Counted from the stretch's first letter, positions 1 through 14,200 are shown. The stretch is DNA of 64,000 nucleotides from Cyanophora paradoxa (GCA_004431415.1 QPMI01000533.1:124001-188000); one strand, 5' to 3'. The notes: generated from the letters alone by a model not told the origin. Program-made: numbers and translations.

Positions 1-1130
1 GGCGGGGGAAAATGCGGGGTACGGGGACACGCAAGATCTCTGCGGGGTCTGCGAGTGGACGAATCTGCCGTCGCGCGACCCGGTGCGAATCCGTTGTCTC
101 TCATATATATGAACATATGCGCACCGGTACCGTGGACGATGCCCGACATTGATGACTCTCGTTCTCTCACGCTAATATACGTATACAGGCCTCCATACTG
201 AAGCACATGCAGTCTCCTTCGCACGTGGTGCGGTGCCGCGCGACGGTGCCGGTGTCCCATGCGCGGCGCCCTCTGATGCATAGGGGCGGCAGGAGCGGGT
301 GCGCATCTACAACAGGTTTCTGAACGACGTCATCACTATCTGCGAGGACGTCCTCAATGCGTGCGTGCGCCGTTATTATCTAATACACGTGCCTCTCAGA
401 TGCATTGATAAAACTCTCGGCTTCCTAATTACACACTTAAATTAACTCTGCGCACGCATGCGCAGCGTGGAAGAGAACGCGGGGGCGCTGTCGCGCGTCG
501 AGGGAACGCTGTCCGACAAGGACCTCGACACGGTAATACCGGCCTGGCTCTTATGTTAATTTGTCTATAATTTAATTGCGGATGCGGTGCATGCGCGGCG
601 CGTTCATACCATAGAAGAGCGCCGCCATCTGGCCAGTGGGAGGATTAATGTTTCTGGCGGTCGTTTCCTGCAGCTAGCGCTGATCATGAGCTGCGCGCGA
701 GCATGCGCAGGCTCGCGACATGCTGGAGCGCATGAACAGCGCGCGCCAGCGCTTCACGACAGCGGTCGTCGCAGTCGGCTGCTACCGCGACTGGGAGGAA
801 GGTTGCCGCTTCCTCGTGAAGTTCAGGGGCCAATGCGTGGATCTCGTCGAGGAGGCGGAGGAGCTGGCCGGCCTGCCGCGCCGCCGCTGGCGCCGCTGGC
901 CCAACGGCCGCAGCGCCGTCTCGGACCTCGGGCCCCGCGCCTTCCGCGTCATCCAGCGCCTCGCCAAGTACCCCAATGTCGTCGATCTCGACCACTACCG
1001 CGAGCGGACCGCGCCGCCCCCGCCGCCCCCGCTCGTCTCCATTCGCGCCCCTTCGGCTCCGGGCTCGGATATCGATCCGCATCATGCAGCTGCAGCTAGC
1101 CCCGAAGCTGCGCATGCCCGCGAGTCGTGA
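1..1130 (+). CDS. 3' part of an unrecognised multi-exon gene
   Basis: The 5' end lies outside the window. Coding pieces visible are an opening exon to about base 81 (contains DLCGVCEWTNLPSRD), short exons near 189-230 and 295-357 (RIYNRFLNDVITICEDVLN), one near 470-532 (ALSRVEGTLSDKDLD) and a long last exon from about 711 to the TGA ending at 1130. Introns between them are AT-richer and end in CAG. The last exon encodes a basic, Trp/Arg-rich segment (RRRWRRWPNGRSAVSDLG) followed by a run of prolines and a short tail. The pair of cysteines in CGVCEW could bind metal, but I recognise no family and assign no function. No membrane helix is seen in the visible part. Exon borders are inferred from splice signals and phase, so they may shift by a few bases. 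Confidence 0.55.
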
Positions 1131-1870
1131 ATCTTGTGATTTCGACTAGGATGACTGTGATTCGAGTGCGACTGGGCCGGCTCGGCGGCTCGCGATCGGC
1201 GGGCGAAGAGAGGGAGAGGGGACGGGGGGCCGGGGCGCCGAGGCTCAGTTTAAAGAGGAGGCGCTGGGCCACGTGCGCGGGAAGCTAAGGAAGCTCGCCT
1301 TCAGTTCGGGGGCGGGTTAAGATGAACAGATCATGATCATCGATATCCGATGATCGGGCCCGGCTAGCGCTGGGGCTGCGAAATACTATTAATGCTAGGC
1401 GAAAATATTAATAATGCTAGGAAGACAGGAAGGGGAGGGGGCGGCTTGAGCATGCGGGGGGCTTTCTTTTTGGTGAATTACCGGCCACAGCCTCGTAGAG
1501 ACACCAGCACTGCGGGGGCTGCCCAGGGGGCATATGGGGGGCACCTGACGAGCGGAAAGAAATATAATATATATATATATAAATGGGGAGACATTGAATT
1601 TCCGCATCACGTGTTAGGCCTGTAGCTAACTCCTGATCGTCACGCAGGTCTAGATCTGCGGCCTCTCAGAGTTTAACTAATCGCTAACTACAATCGCGGC
1701 AAGCTAGGCAAGCTACTGCTTACTGAGTCCACTGCTTACTGCCACTGCCGCTGCTTACACGAACACGAACGAACACGAACGACACGAACACGCATTATGC
1801 TGTGCGCCTGGTAATCATATATATCTAGTATATCGAGCAACGCAAGAATTGAACGTCGGAGACTGCGCAT
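1131..1870. other. intergenic, no gene seen
   Basis: This stretch between the first gene and the left arm has a purine-rich part near 1200-1260, simple AT repeats near 1560-1585, a copy of a dispersed repeat (1461-1531) and short tandem ACGAAC repeats near 1757-1790. No convincing exon was found on either strand. Confidence 0.5.
1461..1531 (+). repeat. dispersed repeat, copy A
   Basis: About 70 bp ending in CAGCACTGCGGGGGCTGC and a GGGGGCA tail. The same sequence recurs reversed at about 14875-14948 and forward at about 34761-34830, inside matching introns of the two surface-protein genes. This copy lies outside the gene, so it is dispersed rather than simply part of the inverted duplication. 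Confidence 0.7.
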
Positions 1871-2297
1871 GCCCTGGTCTAAAAGGTGTCTGCAGAGAAG
1901 AATAAAAAAGCCTAGGTAGAAACCGTGAACCGTATCAGTTCCCAACTAGTACTAGTACTGAGCTGCACTGGATTATCTAAGATACGAAAATCGAAATGTC
2001 TTAGGCACACAGATCGCGGAGCCTCCGCAGAACGACTGCGAGTCCGACGACAACGAACGAGCACTGACACCGCGCTGGCCAGCGCGATATCGATTGCGGC
2101 GATCACCTCCAGAGCTGCTCCTAACGAGATCGAAGCAACGCAGGCCTAGGCAGCTACAGAAACCGAGTCGAAGCACTATATATATGGACATATACCGGCT
2201 TCCACCCGAACTAAGCTAGATACTGACGACAAGCGCACCAATAAAATATTATCGCTCACGATTGCAAGATGCGTATGCAATGAGAGAGAAGACGGAT

Positions 2298-5200
2298 TTA
2301 GAATCTGCCGAAGAGGAGCGCCGCGGCAGCGAGGAGCGCCCAGGCGGCGGTGGCGACGACGGCGGCCGGGGAGATCCCGGAGGGCGACGAGGAGGAGGCG
2401 AGCAGGGGCGCCTGGAAGCTCGCGAAGCGCTGCTCGAGCTCGGCCGTGATGGTGCGGTTGGTCCGCGCCAGCTGTTCTCTCATCTGCTGCACGGGGATCG
2501 ACGTCTGCGCGGGAAGCGGGCGGCGCGGTCAGCTGCAGCCGAGCAGAGCAGAGGCGAGGCGAGCACGGGGCGCCGGCGCGCCTGCTCGATCTCGATGACC
2601 GCCGAGTTGGAGACGGAGCGGAATCGCTCGGGGAGGATGTCGAGCCGCAGGCCGAGGACGGCGCCGGGCTCGACCGAGAATGCCTTGCCGAGCTGCACGA
2701 TGAGGAGGCCCGCCGATGTCTGCAGCGCCTGCCGCCGCCGCCGCCCGCCGCCGGAGGCAGAGCTGAGCGTGCACGAAGCACCTGGCGAGCGAACGGCGGT
2801 TAATTAACGTTGGGCAGCCTTTTCGTAATGGGCTCAATTTCCGAAATTTCCCACCTTCGCCGAGCATCTTGATGGTGTCCTCGACGAAGAGGGCGGGGCA
2901 GTTTCCGGAGCCGCCGGTCGGCGACCCGGAGGTCGAATCCAGCTCGACGCGGATGGAGCGGAGGCCGTTGGACTCGTCGAAGCGGGCCGTGCCGGCGGAG
3001 ACGAAGGGGCAGACCTCCGGCGTGCACCCGCCGATGAACTCGCACCACGCGTCTGCCCGACCGCCGGCGCCCGGCACCGCTCAGCTTCTCCTCGTCGACG
3101 GCGGGGACGGCGCGGCGCACCGAAGTCGGCGGGGAACTTGCAGCGGCCCGTCGCGATCTCGCAAGACTGGCAGAGCGAGCAGGCCGAGCAGCTCCTGGCC
3201 ACGCCGCGCGCCCCGTCGACGCCGCCGCCCGAGCTTGAGTTGCCGCCGGCCGACGTCAGATACACGTTGTGGAACTGCGCGGTCCCGCAGGGGCGTAAGA
3301 AATCGTTCCCTTGCTGGAGCCTTGCTGCGCGAGGCGACGGATCGCGCGTATATACGGACCGGGCCCTCCGCGACGTTGTTGCTCGCGATGAAGGAGGGCT
3401 CCCCGACAAAGGCGACCCCATCCCCGAAGAGGCCTGCCACGCCCCGTCAGGCCTATGTCGAAAGCAACGGCAGCGCGCCGCGGGGCAGGGAGCGCGGACC
3501 TCCGCCCGCGCTGTCGGGGCCGAGGACGGAGTTCTGCAGGAAGCGCGGGCCGCGGAGGTCGACCGTCCCACCGAGCAGCGCGAGGCCGCCGCCGAACGCG
3601 CCGCGCGCCGTGTTCTTCGCGAAGAGGGCCCCCGCGATGCGGCTCGACGCGGCCGCGTGCGAGAGGAGGGCGCCGCCGCCGATCTGGACGTCGCGCTCCG
3701 CGTGCCCGTCGAAGTAGGGGAAGCCGGCGCGGTTGTCGTAGAAGATCGTGTCGCCGTCGATGCTCACGGAGGTGTTGGCGAAAAGGCCGCCGCCCGCCGC
3801 GGCGTGGCTCGACGCGAAGAGGCAGCCCGAGATGGGCACGGTGCCGTCGATGGGGGCGAAGATGGCGAGCGCGCCGCCCCAGCCCGTCGTAGGGCCGACG
3901 CCGTACTGGGCGGCTTCTTCCTCGTGGTGGAAGCCCGCGTGGTTGCCGCGGAACTCGACCTGGTCGAACATCGCCCAGGTCGAGGCCGCCGACGCCCCGC
4001 CAGCCGCCGCGTCCATCTGCCCGACCATCACGGCCCCTCCGGCCAGCGCCACGTTGTCTGCTCGCAGGGGACGTGAGACCGCAGAGACGGAACTAACACA
4101 ACTGCAGGCTACGATGACAGAGCGCGCGGACCGGCGAACGAGCACAGGGTGAAGTTTGCCCTGCACCCGTGGAAGACGCGCGCCGCGCCGCCAAACATCC
4201 CCCAGTTGGCGGAGAAGGTCGAAGCGTAGACAAAAAGGGAAGCGCCGGCGCCGCTGCAGGTGATACCGCCGGCCGCCAGCGGGGGTACTTGCTCGTTGTC
4301 GCTGACCTGCGTCAGCTCAATGCGAGCCTCCGTTGAATGGACCCAGACGGCGCCTCCGCCAGAGCCCGACAGCTGCGAGCGCGTGACGGACACGCGGCTC
4401 GTGGTGGCGATGGCCGCCCCAAAGGCGGCGCTGTTGCTGTCGAAGATGGCCACGTCGAACTGCACGGTCTCTGTCGCGCTCAGGATCGCCACGGCGCCGC
4501 CTATATAGCTCTTGACGTCCGCTGGGTCCGTGAATTCGAGCGTGGCGGCCCATCCCGCGTCCTCCTCCGGCGAGTCGGGTGGGCCCGGAAGCGCCGAGTT
4601 GTTCTGCGGCCGCCAAAGGCGCAGAGCCGCTCAGAACACCCGAGGGACAATTCGGAGGACCTTTGGGGGGCGTCGCACGTGGAATGCCGTCACAGAGAAG
4701 GAAGCCGTGCGGGCGCCGGAGACGAGCACGGCGCCGCCGACGGGGGCCGCGTTGGACGCGAACAGCGTGTCCGTGAAGCTGGCCTCGCTCCCGTCGAGGA
4801 TGGCGACGGCACCGCCGCCCCGGCGCGCGGTGTTCTGCGTAGTGTCAGCTGCAGGCCAGCGCAGCAGTAGGATAATTATCGAATATTTGAGCGCTGGAGG
4901 GCCGACGGCACCTGCACGAAGATGCATCCGTCGAACGCCGCAGACGCCCCGCCCAGGAGCGCGACGGCGCCTCCGCGCCCGCCCACGCTCGCGTTCAGGT
5001 TGCCGTTGCGCACGAAGACGATGTGCTGGAGAGGGATGAGCCCCGCGTGCGTGCATTCTTCGACGATCGAGAGCGAGGCACCTTGAACACGATGTTCTTC
5101 AGCCCGACGACGGAGATTGCGGCGCCAGAGAGCCGCTCGTCGGCCCTGAACGAACTCTCCGCCGTGCCGCACGCGGCGATGCTGACGCCGAGGAACGACA

Positions 5201-8200
5201 CCAGCGGCGAGGCGTGCGAAAGCGTGATGGCTTGACCCAAGCCACCGCACGTCAAGAGAGTGTCCTCGCTGCACACGGCGATGCATCAGAAGGCGAAACT
5301 CAGAACCGGACTAGCTTAGTAGAGCACGTAGACGCACGCGGAATTGGTCCCCTGACGAAGTCCGCTCAAGGAACGAATCTGAAGGAGACAAGGTCAGAAA
5401 TGTTTGCGAAAACTCCGCTCGCAGCTACAAGGATGCCGCCAACGTACCCAGATGCGCGCCCCGGCCGCAGACGGCGAAGCGGGGAGGTCCCAGGTGCTAT
5501 TGACGCTCTGGTAGTATATATCCGGCTTCAAGAAGATGCCGATCTGTTCGAGGAGACCGAAGGCATCAATCAGCGATACGGCAGCAACAGCAGCGCGGGG
5601 TCGCGCCTGCAGCGGGGCGCCCGAGCCGGCCGTCTGCGTCCTGTTGTAGGCGTAGCGGAGCGCGGCATTCGGGTCGGTGAAGTAGAAGTCGAGCGTGTCG
5701 GGGTCGCGGAGCGGGTCCTGGGGGTCGAACCCGACCTCCCCGAGCGACGCGTCGACGAAGACGCGCTCGTCGTACGGGGTCTCGAGCGAGACGTCGAGCA
5801 CGACGGCGTCCGACGGCGGGCAGACCGTGCTGGTCGCGTTGCTGGCGACGACCGCAACGTTGACGTTCACCGTGCTGTTCTCGTACAGAATCGCCCACAG
5901 CTCGGTCGCCCCGCCTGGACTGGGCCTGTTGCAGGCGAGCGGCGCGCACGACCCGTCGCTGCGGAGATCGATGACGACGGACTTGGGAGAGTTGGCGGTC
6001 TCGTCGTCCGCCCGGAACCGGTAGAGACCCGTCTTCGCGATTTTCAGCGACACCTTTTCGCTCACGGTCAGCCGATCGCTTCATGAAGAAATGTGATTGG
6101 AGACCGAGCACCTGCACGGCGTTCGCCATGGGCACGGTGATAGAGCAGAGCGCGACGTCGAAACCGGCGGCCGGCGCCGTGCTGCTCTGGTCGGCGGTGG
6201 CCGGGCAGCTCGCCAGAGCTGGCAGCGTGTTTCTCCCCAGCGTCCCGGCAACTTTGCGGTCAGGCGGGCAGCCCCCGACACCTGGAGGCCAGCCTCAATC
6301 AGCAGCGGAGCACGAATTCCGGGAACACAAGAACATGGCCGTTCACGCACTCCGGTCGATGATGATGGTCCCGTTCGGGCCGTTGTAGGAGCGCGCGCCC
6401 GACTCGTTCAGAGACTGCAGCTGCGCGAACTGCAGAATGTGCCCCTCGCGCATCGCTGCGAGCGAAGCGATCGATATCAACGCCGGCAATCGCGGCAATC
6501 TAATCTAAAATCGAAACAAGATCCTGGTACCGGAAAGGGCCTCGAGGGTTGCACGGCTCTCAGGGTCGAGGGCGGCGAGGGTCGCCTCCCGGTCGAAGAC
6601 CCAGTTGCTCTCGTAGCGCTCCGCGTCCGCGCTGAAGATGGCGGTCGGGTCCTCCGGCCCGCTGCTGACGTTGGCGGCCGCCGACAAGCGCATGTCCACG
6701 GCCGCGGGGTTCTCCGTGGTTACGAAGTCCGGGTCCGGAGCTGCGGCGGGCGTGGAATTCGAATGCGGCCCGAGGCCGTTGCGCACGGGCGCGCGGCACG
6801 CGACTCACCGCCTTCCTCCTGCAGCAGCGCGCGACCGGTCGTGGCGGGGCGAGACGCGTCGCTGTCCGCCTGCCCCTCGAGCTCCTCGCCAAGAACTGAA
6901 AACGCAAATCGGAGCTTTAGAGCGTTGGTTGAAGGATTGGCGTCGGGTTCGCGCACGGTTACGACGCAGCGTGAGCGATTGCCCACAGGTGCGACAGAGG
7001 TCGTCGATTCCAGCCGCGTCAAGTTTGTACAAGTTCGTGCGCATGGTTGGATAGCTCGTTCTGCTTGCGGAGGGCGCGGGAAAGAGATTGAGGATTTGAA
7101 CCGGAGGACGGGGAAGCAGCTCCAGGAGGACGCACATGTCGCCCGGGGCACGGCCTCCGAACATGTACGCCGTCTTCGTGTCCGACAGGTACCCAAGCGC
7201 GCCGTCTGCCGGAGGCGGTCGCGCCGACTGCCGGAGGCGTTTTTGACATACACAGCTATGCAGAACGCACTGGTTTCGGCGGGTAGGCTGCCGGTCACGT
7301 TGAGCTTGTACCAGCAAGAGCAGTGGGGCTTGAATACGTAGGCGTCGTTCACGAGGCTGCTGGCCCCTGTTGCGCCGCCGCCAACGACCCACATATCATT
7401 GGAGTTTATGGTCATGACCCAGCTCCTGCAATGAATGTAAACTTACGCGGTTATCATCTAAATTGAATCCGAGATCGCACCAGGCGTAGCGGCGCATAGC
7501 AGGGACTGTCACAGATATCGACACCCACACAGGCGTCGCGGACGCAAGGTCCACATAGCTGGGGAGACGGTGAGTGCACTTGATAAACCGAACGCGGGTA
7601 GGGAGCTCAGCGAACCCGAACGCCGGCGTAGAGATTGTGTGGCCTCCGAGAGTGTACCTTTCAGTAGCGCAAGATTAAAATATTGCTAGTCAGCAGTCGC
7701 GGCTCTGCCATCCGCACTGACCATCTGGACCCAAGAAGCGCGCAACTTGCCCCCTTCCGCGCAGGAATAGCGTGAGCAGTAGCATTGGCTTTGATCAATT
7801 CGGTCCACGTGCTCGAAGAGAGGGTGAACTTGTGAAGGTCTGATGAAAGCTCAAGCAATTGAAATTTACAGGATATCGATTTGCAAGCGGTGGATCGCTG
7901 TCTCACCGTTAACGTTTTGGCTAACGCTGCTCCAAAAACCGCTGGATATGTAAATTGCACCATCGTAGAGCGTCTGTAGTGCGCCCAGTTCAAAATAAAC
8001 ATTGACGTATTCGCGTGCAAGCCAAGCATTGGGCCGAGTGGGCGGGTCGATGTCACCATGCAGTGAGAGCGGCGAGGCCCCACTGTATTGGAGGTGGACA
8101 GTACGGACGCGGTGTTTGAAGCGAGGTCTGTACGAGATGCGGATTGGGGGGCGCGGATGCCGAGATATTAAAGCACAGTAAGCACCAAATCGAATCAAGG

Positions 8201-11200
8201 AAGGACTGACGTCCCACCCGACATACGGCGGCGGATTCACCGGAGTAGCCCCTGTCAGTGTTCAGTGTTCAGACGACATGTATTGTGCCGTTTTGAAGCG
8301 CGGAACAAACCTCCGTATGTGTAAACATACTGGGTTCCATCGTATACAGCCGTAGCCCAGAGCTTGCCCTCGAGCGCCAGACCGGACGGAAAGGCGACTT
8401 GCTCCCACGTAGGGGGATCTGAACATGCCAAACCAGCGTATCATGAAAAAGCGAGAGTCTCGCAAAAGCAAATACGCTGAATAAAAAGCCCAGTGACCCG
8501 TATTTAGGCGGAGGCGGAAGTAGTGAGTTGCAGTGGAGCCGTCCGACCTCGTGTTGTTGCAAAGAGGCTGATCCAAAGTGCAGATTAAATCATTCAATCA
8601 TGCAAACAAATTTTGAAAGCCTCCAAACTGACCACGACTCCAGTCACTCCCCCTAGGTAGATTCCGGGGCATTGCACTCCCTGCTACGAGTGAATGCACG
8701 TTGAAGGAGTCTTTGCGTCGAAGGCACACCATCACGTAAAGACTCGATATGCTGTTGTATGTAGCAACGACTCCCTGCAAGTGCGGTGTGAGCGATGACG
8801 AACGGCAGGCTTAGGCTGGCCCATGGCCTGGTGCTTTCGCGCGCCTGCATTCCTCCCTCCAGCGGCGCCGTCCCAGAGGTGGGCGGGTTCTTCGTGATAG
8901 CGAGCAACTGCACATGCGGTCCGCAAACTGACGGTGAGTATTGTGCGCGGCAAGCTTCGAGTGCATGCACGCACGTCTGGGGGCAGGAAGGGGGAAGGCG
9001 TCGGAGTCTGCGTCGGCGTCGGGCTAGGCGTTGCGGACGGGCTGGGCGTTGCGGATGGGCTGGGCGTCGCGCTGGGCGTTGCGGATGGGCTGGGCGTCGG
9101 GGTCGGCCGGGCGGGCGTCGGCGACGGGCTGGGCGTCGGCGACGGGCTGGGCGTCCGGCCCGCGATCGGAGAGGGGGAGGGCGTGGGCGTGGCTGCCGCC
9201 GCCCCCGGGACGCACGGCTCCGCCGCGTCGACAACGACGGTGCTGTTCGAGACGACGCCAGAGCCGACGGCCGAGTACGCGTACACGACGAACGTGTACG
9301 TGACGGCACCCACCGGCCGGTAAAGAGTCGAGAAGAACGTTGGCGTGCCGGTCGAAATCTGCAGGCGGCCGCCGCCGACGTCGGCCGCGGCCGTCTGGAA
9401 CATGCTGGAAGTGGTGAGCGGACGGGTCCCCAGAAGTGTCGATCGAAACGCAGTCGTCGTAAACGGAGTTGCGGTGTATGCGGCGGTCACCTTCGAATAA
9501 AATAGCACGAGAACGCGTCAATAAATGAACGGTGCGCTCTCTACGGACCGACTGAGAGACTGGCTGACCTGCACGGAGAGGGACCTAATGGCGGCCCCAC
9601 CGACCGAGGCTGTGCCGCCCAGGGTCCACGAAGCCTCGAAATTGCGGCAGCTGGACCTGGTCACCGACAGCGTGTACGGGAACCCCGGCGCGGCGCCCGA
9701 AGCCGCGAGGATCTGCAAGATGGCGCCGTCCGTGAATCCGGGCGTCTTCACGAAGAGCCGATCCGACGGGAGGCTGCCCGCATACTGCGGCGCCGAAGTC
9801 GGCTGGGCAGAGTCCGAAACGGGGCCGGCCATTGCCATCACTTGGAAAGAGTACACAATGCCTGAGAGAAACAACGTCCGTTTGGCGCGGGCCACGTGTG
9901 TACGCGAATTTTTCGAACTGCTGAGCGCTACGTACCGGGCTCGAGACCGGGGATGGTCGCCGAAGTTGTGCCGGCCGACTGCGTGGGAAAATCTGGGAGC
10001 GAGCATCAGGTTGCCGATCTCTGCACAGCGCCTCTCAAAACCATTAACGCGTTCGCACAGTCGGCGTAAACGATTCCCGCAGGGGCGCCGCTCGGAGAGA
10101 AGCTCTTCAAAAGGAGATCCGAAGTGGACGTTTGGAACGCCAGGTCCGGGACGCAGGCCGCGGTGGGCGCGCTGTTCAGGAGCCGGTGCGTGCCCGCCGC
10201 GCACGGCGAAGGCGGCACCGTCGCAGCCCGCGGGGGCGAGATGACGACCTGCGAGGTTCGGGAGCGCAAGCGCGCGTTGCGACCTCATGATCAGCGCCTG
10301 CACCGGAACGGCCAAGCATGCGAGACTGACGCTGGCACCTGGAAGAAGGCGACAGGGGGGATGCCCGCGGGCTGGGACGCTGCCGGCGTCCACGACAGCG
10401 TCACGGAGAACTTGCCCTTGTTCGCCGTGTCGGTCTGGGCCGAGACGAAGCGCACGACGGTGGGCGCGTTGGGAGGAGGATCTGCGGAAGGCCCGCCCGC
10501 GCGTCGGCCGCGCGTATGCGCAGAACCAGGCCCGTCTTCGCACGCGCACCGAGGGTCTTAGCGACCAAGGCCCCAGTCGACGAGCGGAGCTCGGAGCCGT
10601 CGGCTCGCAGAGCGACCACCTCGATATCGTACTCTGTGAGACCGAAGTTCAAGGACTAGAAGGCAAACTTTCCTCGGGGCAGAACGCACCCGTCCGCGCG
10701 AGCAAGTTTGGGATAGTATAGGAAAACGTCGTGAGCAGATCCGAGCTCGCAACGGCTCCGGCATAGACGTTCGCGGAGCCAGCCTCCTGAGCGACGCTCG
10801 CCGCCGGGAGGGTGCGGCAGTAGCCCGCCTTGGCGACGGAGCTCGCCCACATCGCGTACCCCCTGGGGCACACGGACCCCGACACGCTCTTGCCGTACAT
10901 GGTGGCAATCGGGAAGATCGTCTTGCGGGCGACGGCGGGATCGACGACGAGGCTGTTGACCGGGACGTGCGCGGTCGTCGCCCCTGCCGCCGTGAGGCCA
11001 CCAGCGCCCCGCCTGTTGTAGCGAATCTGCGCAAGTGAATTCGAAGAGGTAATTAAGTCGAAGTCTGGAGTCGGCCCGGCCCGCGGGAAAATTATTCTTA
11101 CCCGGAAAATCGCCACGGCGGCGGACATCTGCGAGACGGCGTCCACCTTCCAGCCGAGCGAGATGGCGTTCGAAGCTCTGGTTGGACGGGCGCGCGAAAT

Positions 11201-14200
11201 TAAACTCCGCGTGAGGGCGGGGTCTGGGGGCAGCGGGCCCGGGCGCGATGCGAACCTGGAGGTGACTGCGACGGTCCAGGGCCAGCTTGGCGGGGCCAGC
11301 TGCAGGACGGCCCCGGTCCCGCCGGAATCGGAGCTCTCGGTCAGACACTTCGTCTCCCTGCGTCACCCAGTCACGATCGGTGGTTAAAGAAAGTCTTCGA
11401 GAGACTTCCAAACACGCACCAGATCGTGAAGTCGTTGAAAGGCTGCGCAGACGCAGTTTTGAATGAATGAAGACGGTAGGACTTGCGCGCTTATTCGAAA
11501 TTAAATGTGTCACCTGGATTTCGAGAGGAAACTTGAAGAGCTCAAACTCAAGGCCGGACTGAATGAGACGCGTCAGAAGAAAGGCGCCACCGTGCTTGAA
11601 GAAAGCTTAAGCGGCCGCGAACCGACTTGGGGGGCTTCTTTGCGATGGTGCTGAACTGAATGTTCATCGCGATGTATGGAATAATGCTGAAGGGGCGCGC
11701 TCAGCTGGGCTCGTCTCCAAATTTAAAGAAAGTGCAAGTCGCCGCACCCTGCCGCGATGCGGAAGTTGTTCACCCCTTTGCAGTCCCGACTGACCTACAA
11801 TCACGCGATGGACGGTGCCGCATTAGAGCCAGAGACGAGAATCGCGAAGAGACGAGAGAAGAGAGGTGGGAACCGGTGTCCAAATAAAGCCCACTCGGAA
11901 GGTCACGCCAGTCTGCAGGCCTGTGCACACACGGAGGGTTTGAATATTGAAAGGGCACAACCCCCCGACCCGGAGTCCAGCTGCAGTCTACTCACCCACA
12001 ACTTGAACACCTGCAAACCGAGCGCGCGCACATTGGATTAAACGTTTAATTCATTCGCGACAGGGCACGCGACCGCAGACATGCTCACCGTACGCGCCCG
12101 CGGTCAACTCAATCTCCGGCTCGAACAAGAGGTAGAATGCCAGGCCTAGCGGTAGAAACGCGATCACGCACATGGCAGCAGGGCTTCGGGGCGAATTAAA
12201 TGCATGCAAGCCACGCACTCAACTCGGGGGAGAAGGTCGGCGTCGGGACCTTGATGACAGGCGGCTTGTTGTTGTACCAGCCAACGTCTGGGGTCAAGCG
12301 ACCCCCAGAGAGCTTGGCGCCGGCCTGAACCCCGATCTCGATGCCAGCATCGAACACGGTCTGCGCGCAAATCATGCCCGCTTCGGGTGAGAATACGAAC
12401 ATGGCCCGGCTCACCGTGAGATCGAAATTGATCTCTCCAGAGAATCCTACTTTAATCTGAACAAGGAATAAGAAAATGCTTGAATACCCTTTGGCCTCTC
12501 ACGGACATTAATCTGCGACATAGGCAGGTTAGACAGACTAAACCCAGCGTGCATGGAAAGAAAGCCTATGTGTGCTCACGTTTGGCTGGAACGTGAAGAC
12601 GACGGGACCTGCGGGCGCGATTCAGACGAGCCGTGCCCCAGATTTGATTACCAAGCGAGTACTTGCACGCGCGAGCGGACCTGCAACGACCTGCTTTGCT
12701 GTGAACTGTTTGGTGAACACTTCTTTCAACACTTCGAGAGTGATTTCGATGTTGATTCGGAGCTCCCCACGAATGCGAGCTTTGGCCTCGGCAAAGACTG
12801 CGCGAGCAAAGCGTGTCGTCAATATACCTCCAGAGGCGCGACTCTGGGCGATCAATCAGGTGCGGGCAGATGGACCGTGGAAAGTGAACTCTCTGATATT
12901 GTAGTTAGATAGAACCAGCTTCATTTGTATGCCGACGCCACTGTAGAAGTAAAGCTGCTCAGGATCGAAGTACACCTGGGCCTTCACGTCGACACCGACG
13001 GAATTCGAGCCCAAGACTTCCTTCGCCCCTACAGACGCTTCGAATTCCAACCGAGGCCACTGCGCGAGAGACAAGACCGGTGTTCTCCATGAACACGCTG
13101 CGAGGTCGATCGAGTCTGCGAAGACAGGCACCTTCGCGGCCTGCCCTTTGAGGCGGTCGTCCCAGTTGAAAGAGACGCTGGCAATCGAGTTCCTGAGCGA
13201 CAGCTCGCACGATCCTGCACGGCTCGTCACGCGACCGGCGGCGCGGCCCCAGTCCAATGATCTCGTGGCCCGATATCGACTGCGACTCGCGCGCGCGATC
13301 GGGGCGAGAGTGCGCGCACCTGTCGCGCACTCGACGAGCGTGAGAATGGTGTTGATCGCCGAGACCGTTCTATCCACGGTCTTCGCGGCGATGTTCAGAC
13401 CAATGTTGACGACCGTGCCGGCTGCATTGACCACCCCCCTCAGCGGAGCGGTTAGGAAAGAGAGTTTGCCGCCCGTCAGGGAGTCGAACTGCCCGCAAAA
13501 TTAGACCAGTGATGGTTTCGTAAGCGGGCAGCGAGTTTAGGGAGAGAGCATGCCTTGTTGAGCCCCGTATTCACAGCCTTCACGGCGGTGTTGACCCCTT
13601 TCTGAGCGGCTGCGATGCCCGATTTGGCGGCGGAGCCGACTACGTTAACCGCCGTTTTCGTGACTTTCAGCGCCGATTGCTGTTCGCGAAGAAATTCAGG
13701 ATCGATCGCAGGCCTGATAATGATAGGAGTCGGCGTGGCTTACGATGCTTGCCAAGGCGCCCCCCCAGGCGGACTTCCCGATCGATGTCACGGCGCCCAC
13801 CGCCTTGTTCACAACTGCACCCGCGTTTAATTTCACTCACAGAAAGTCAAAGCATCATTTAATCGTGCGCGCAGTTTCCCGACCTTTTGTTACGGCCTTG
13901 CCGATTGCTTTGTGCACAAAGAGAAGCTTCCTCCCCCGAGAGGCCGGGTCCCTTGTCCGCGACGCTTTCTCCGCGTGATTCTCTGTGTATATGTTAATAC
14001 AAATGTCGTTGTGATGCTAATACGAAATTCTCTAAAGAAGACAGCAGCGAATTGGGTGGCCGAATTCGAATTCGAAGACGCACTGAGGCGATGAAACGAG
14101 TCCAGAACGCTCCGGTTTTGCGTTTGAGGCGACCTGGCCAGGGTCTCGAGCGAAGCGAACCTCGAGCTAAGGTCGCAGGAGAGTCACAAACGTGATAAGA

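Noticed and set aside
9031-9303. Plus-strand open frame of WASATGWAS-type repeats
   Set aside because: It is the antisense shadow of the (T/P)SP linker of the minus-strand gene.
11160-11390. Apparent frameshift between the two surface-gene copies (right counterpart 38430-38560)
   Set aside because: The 11-base length difference falls in a segment starting GTTCRC and ending CCANCCAG in both copies, which is best read as an intron.
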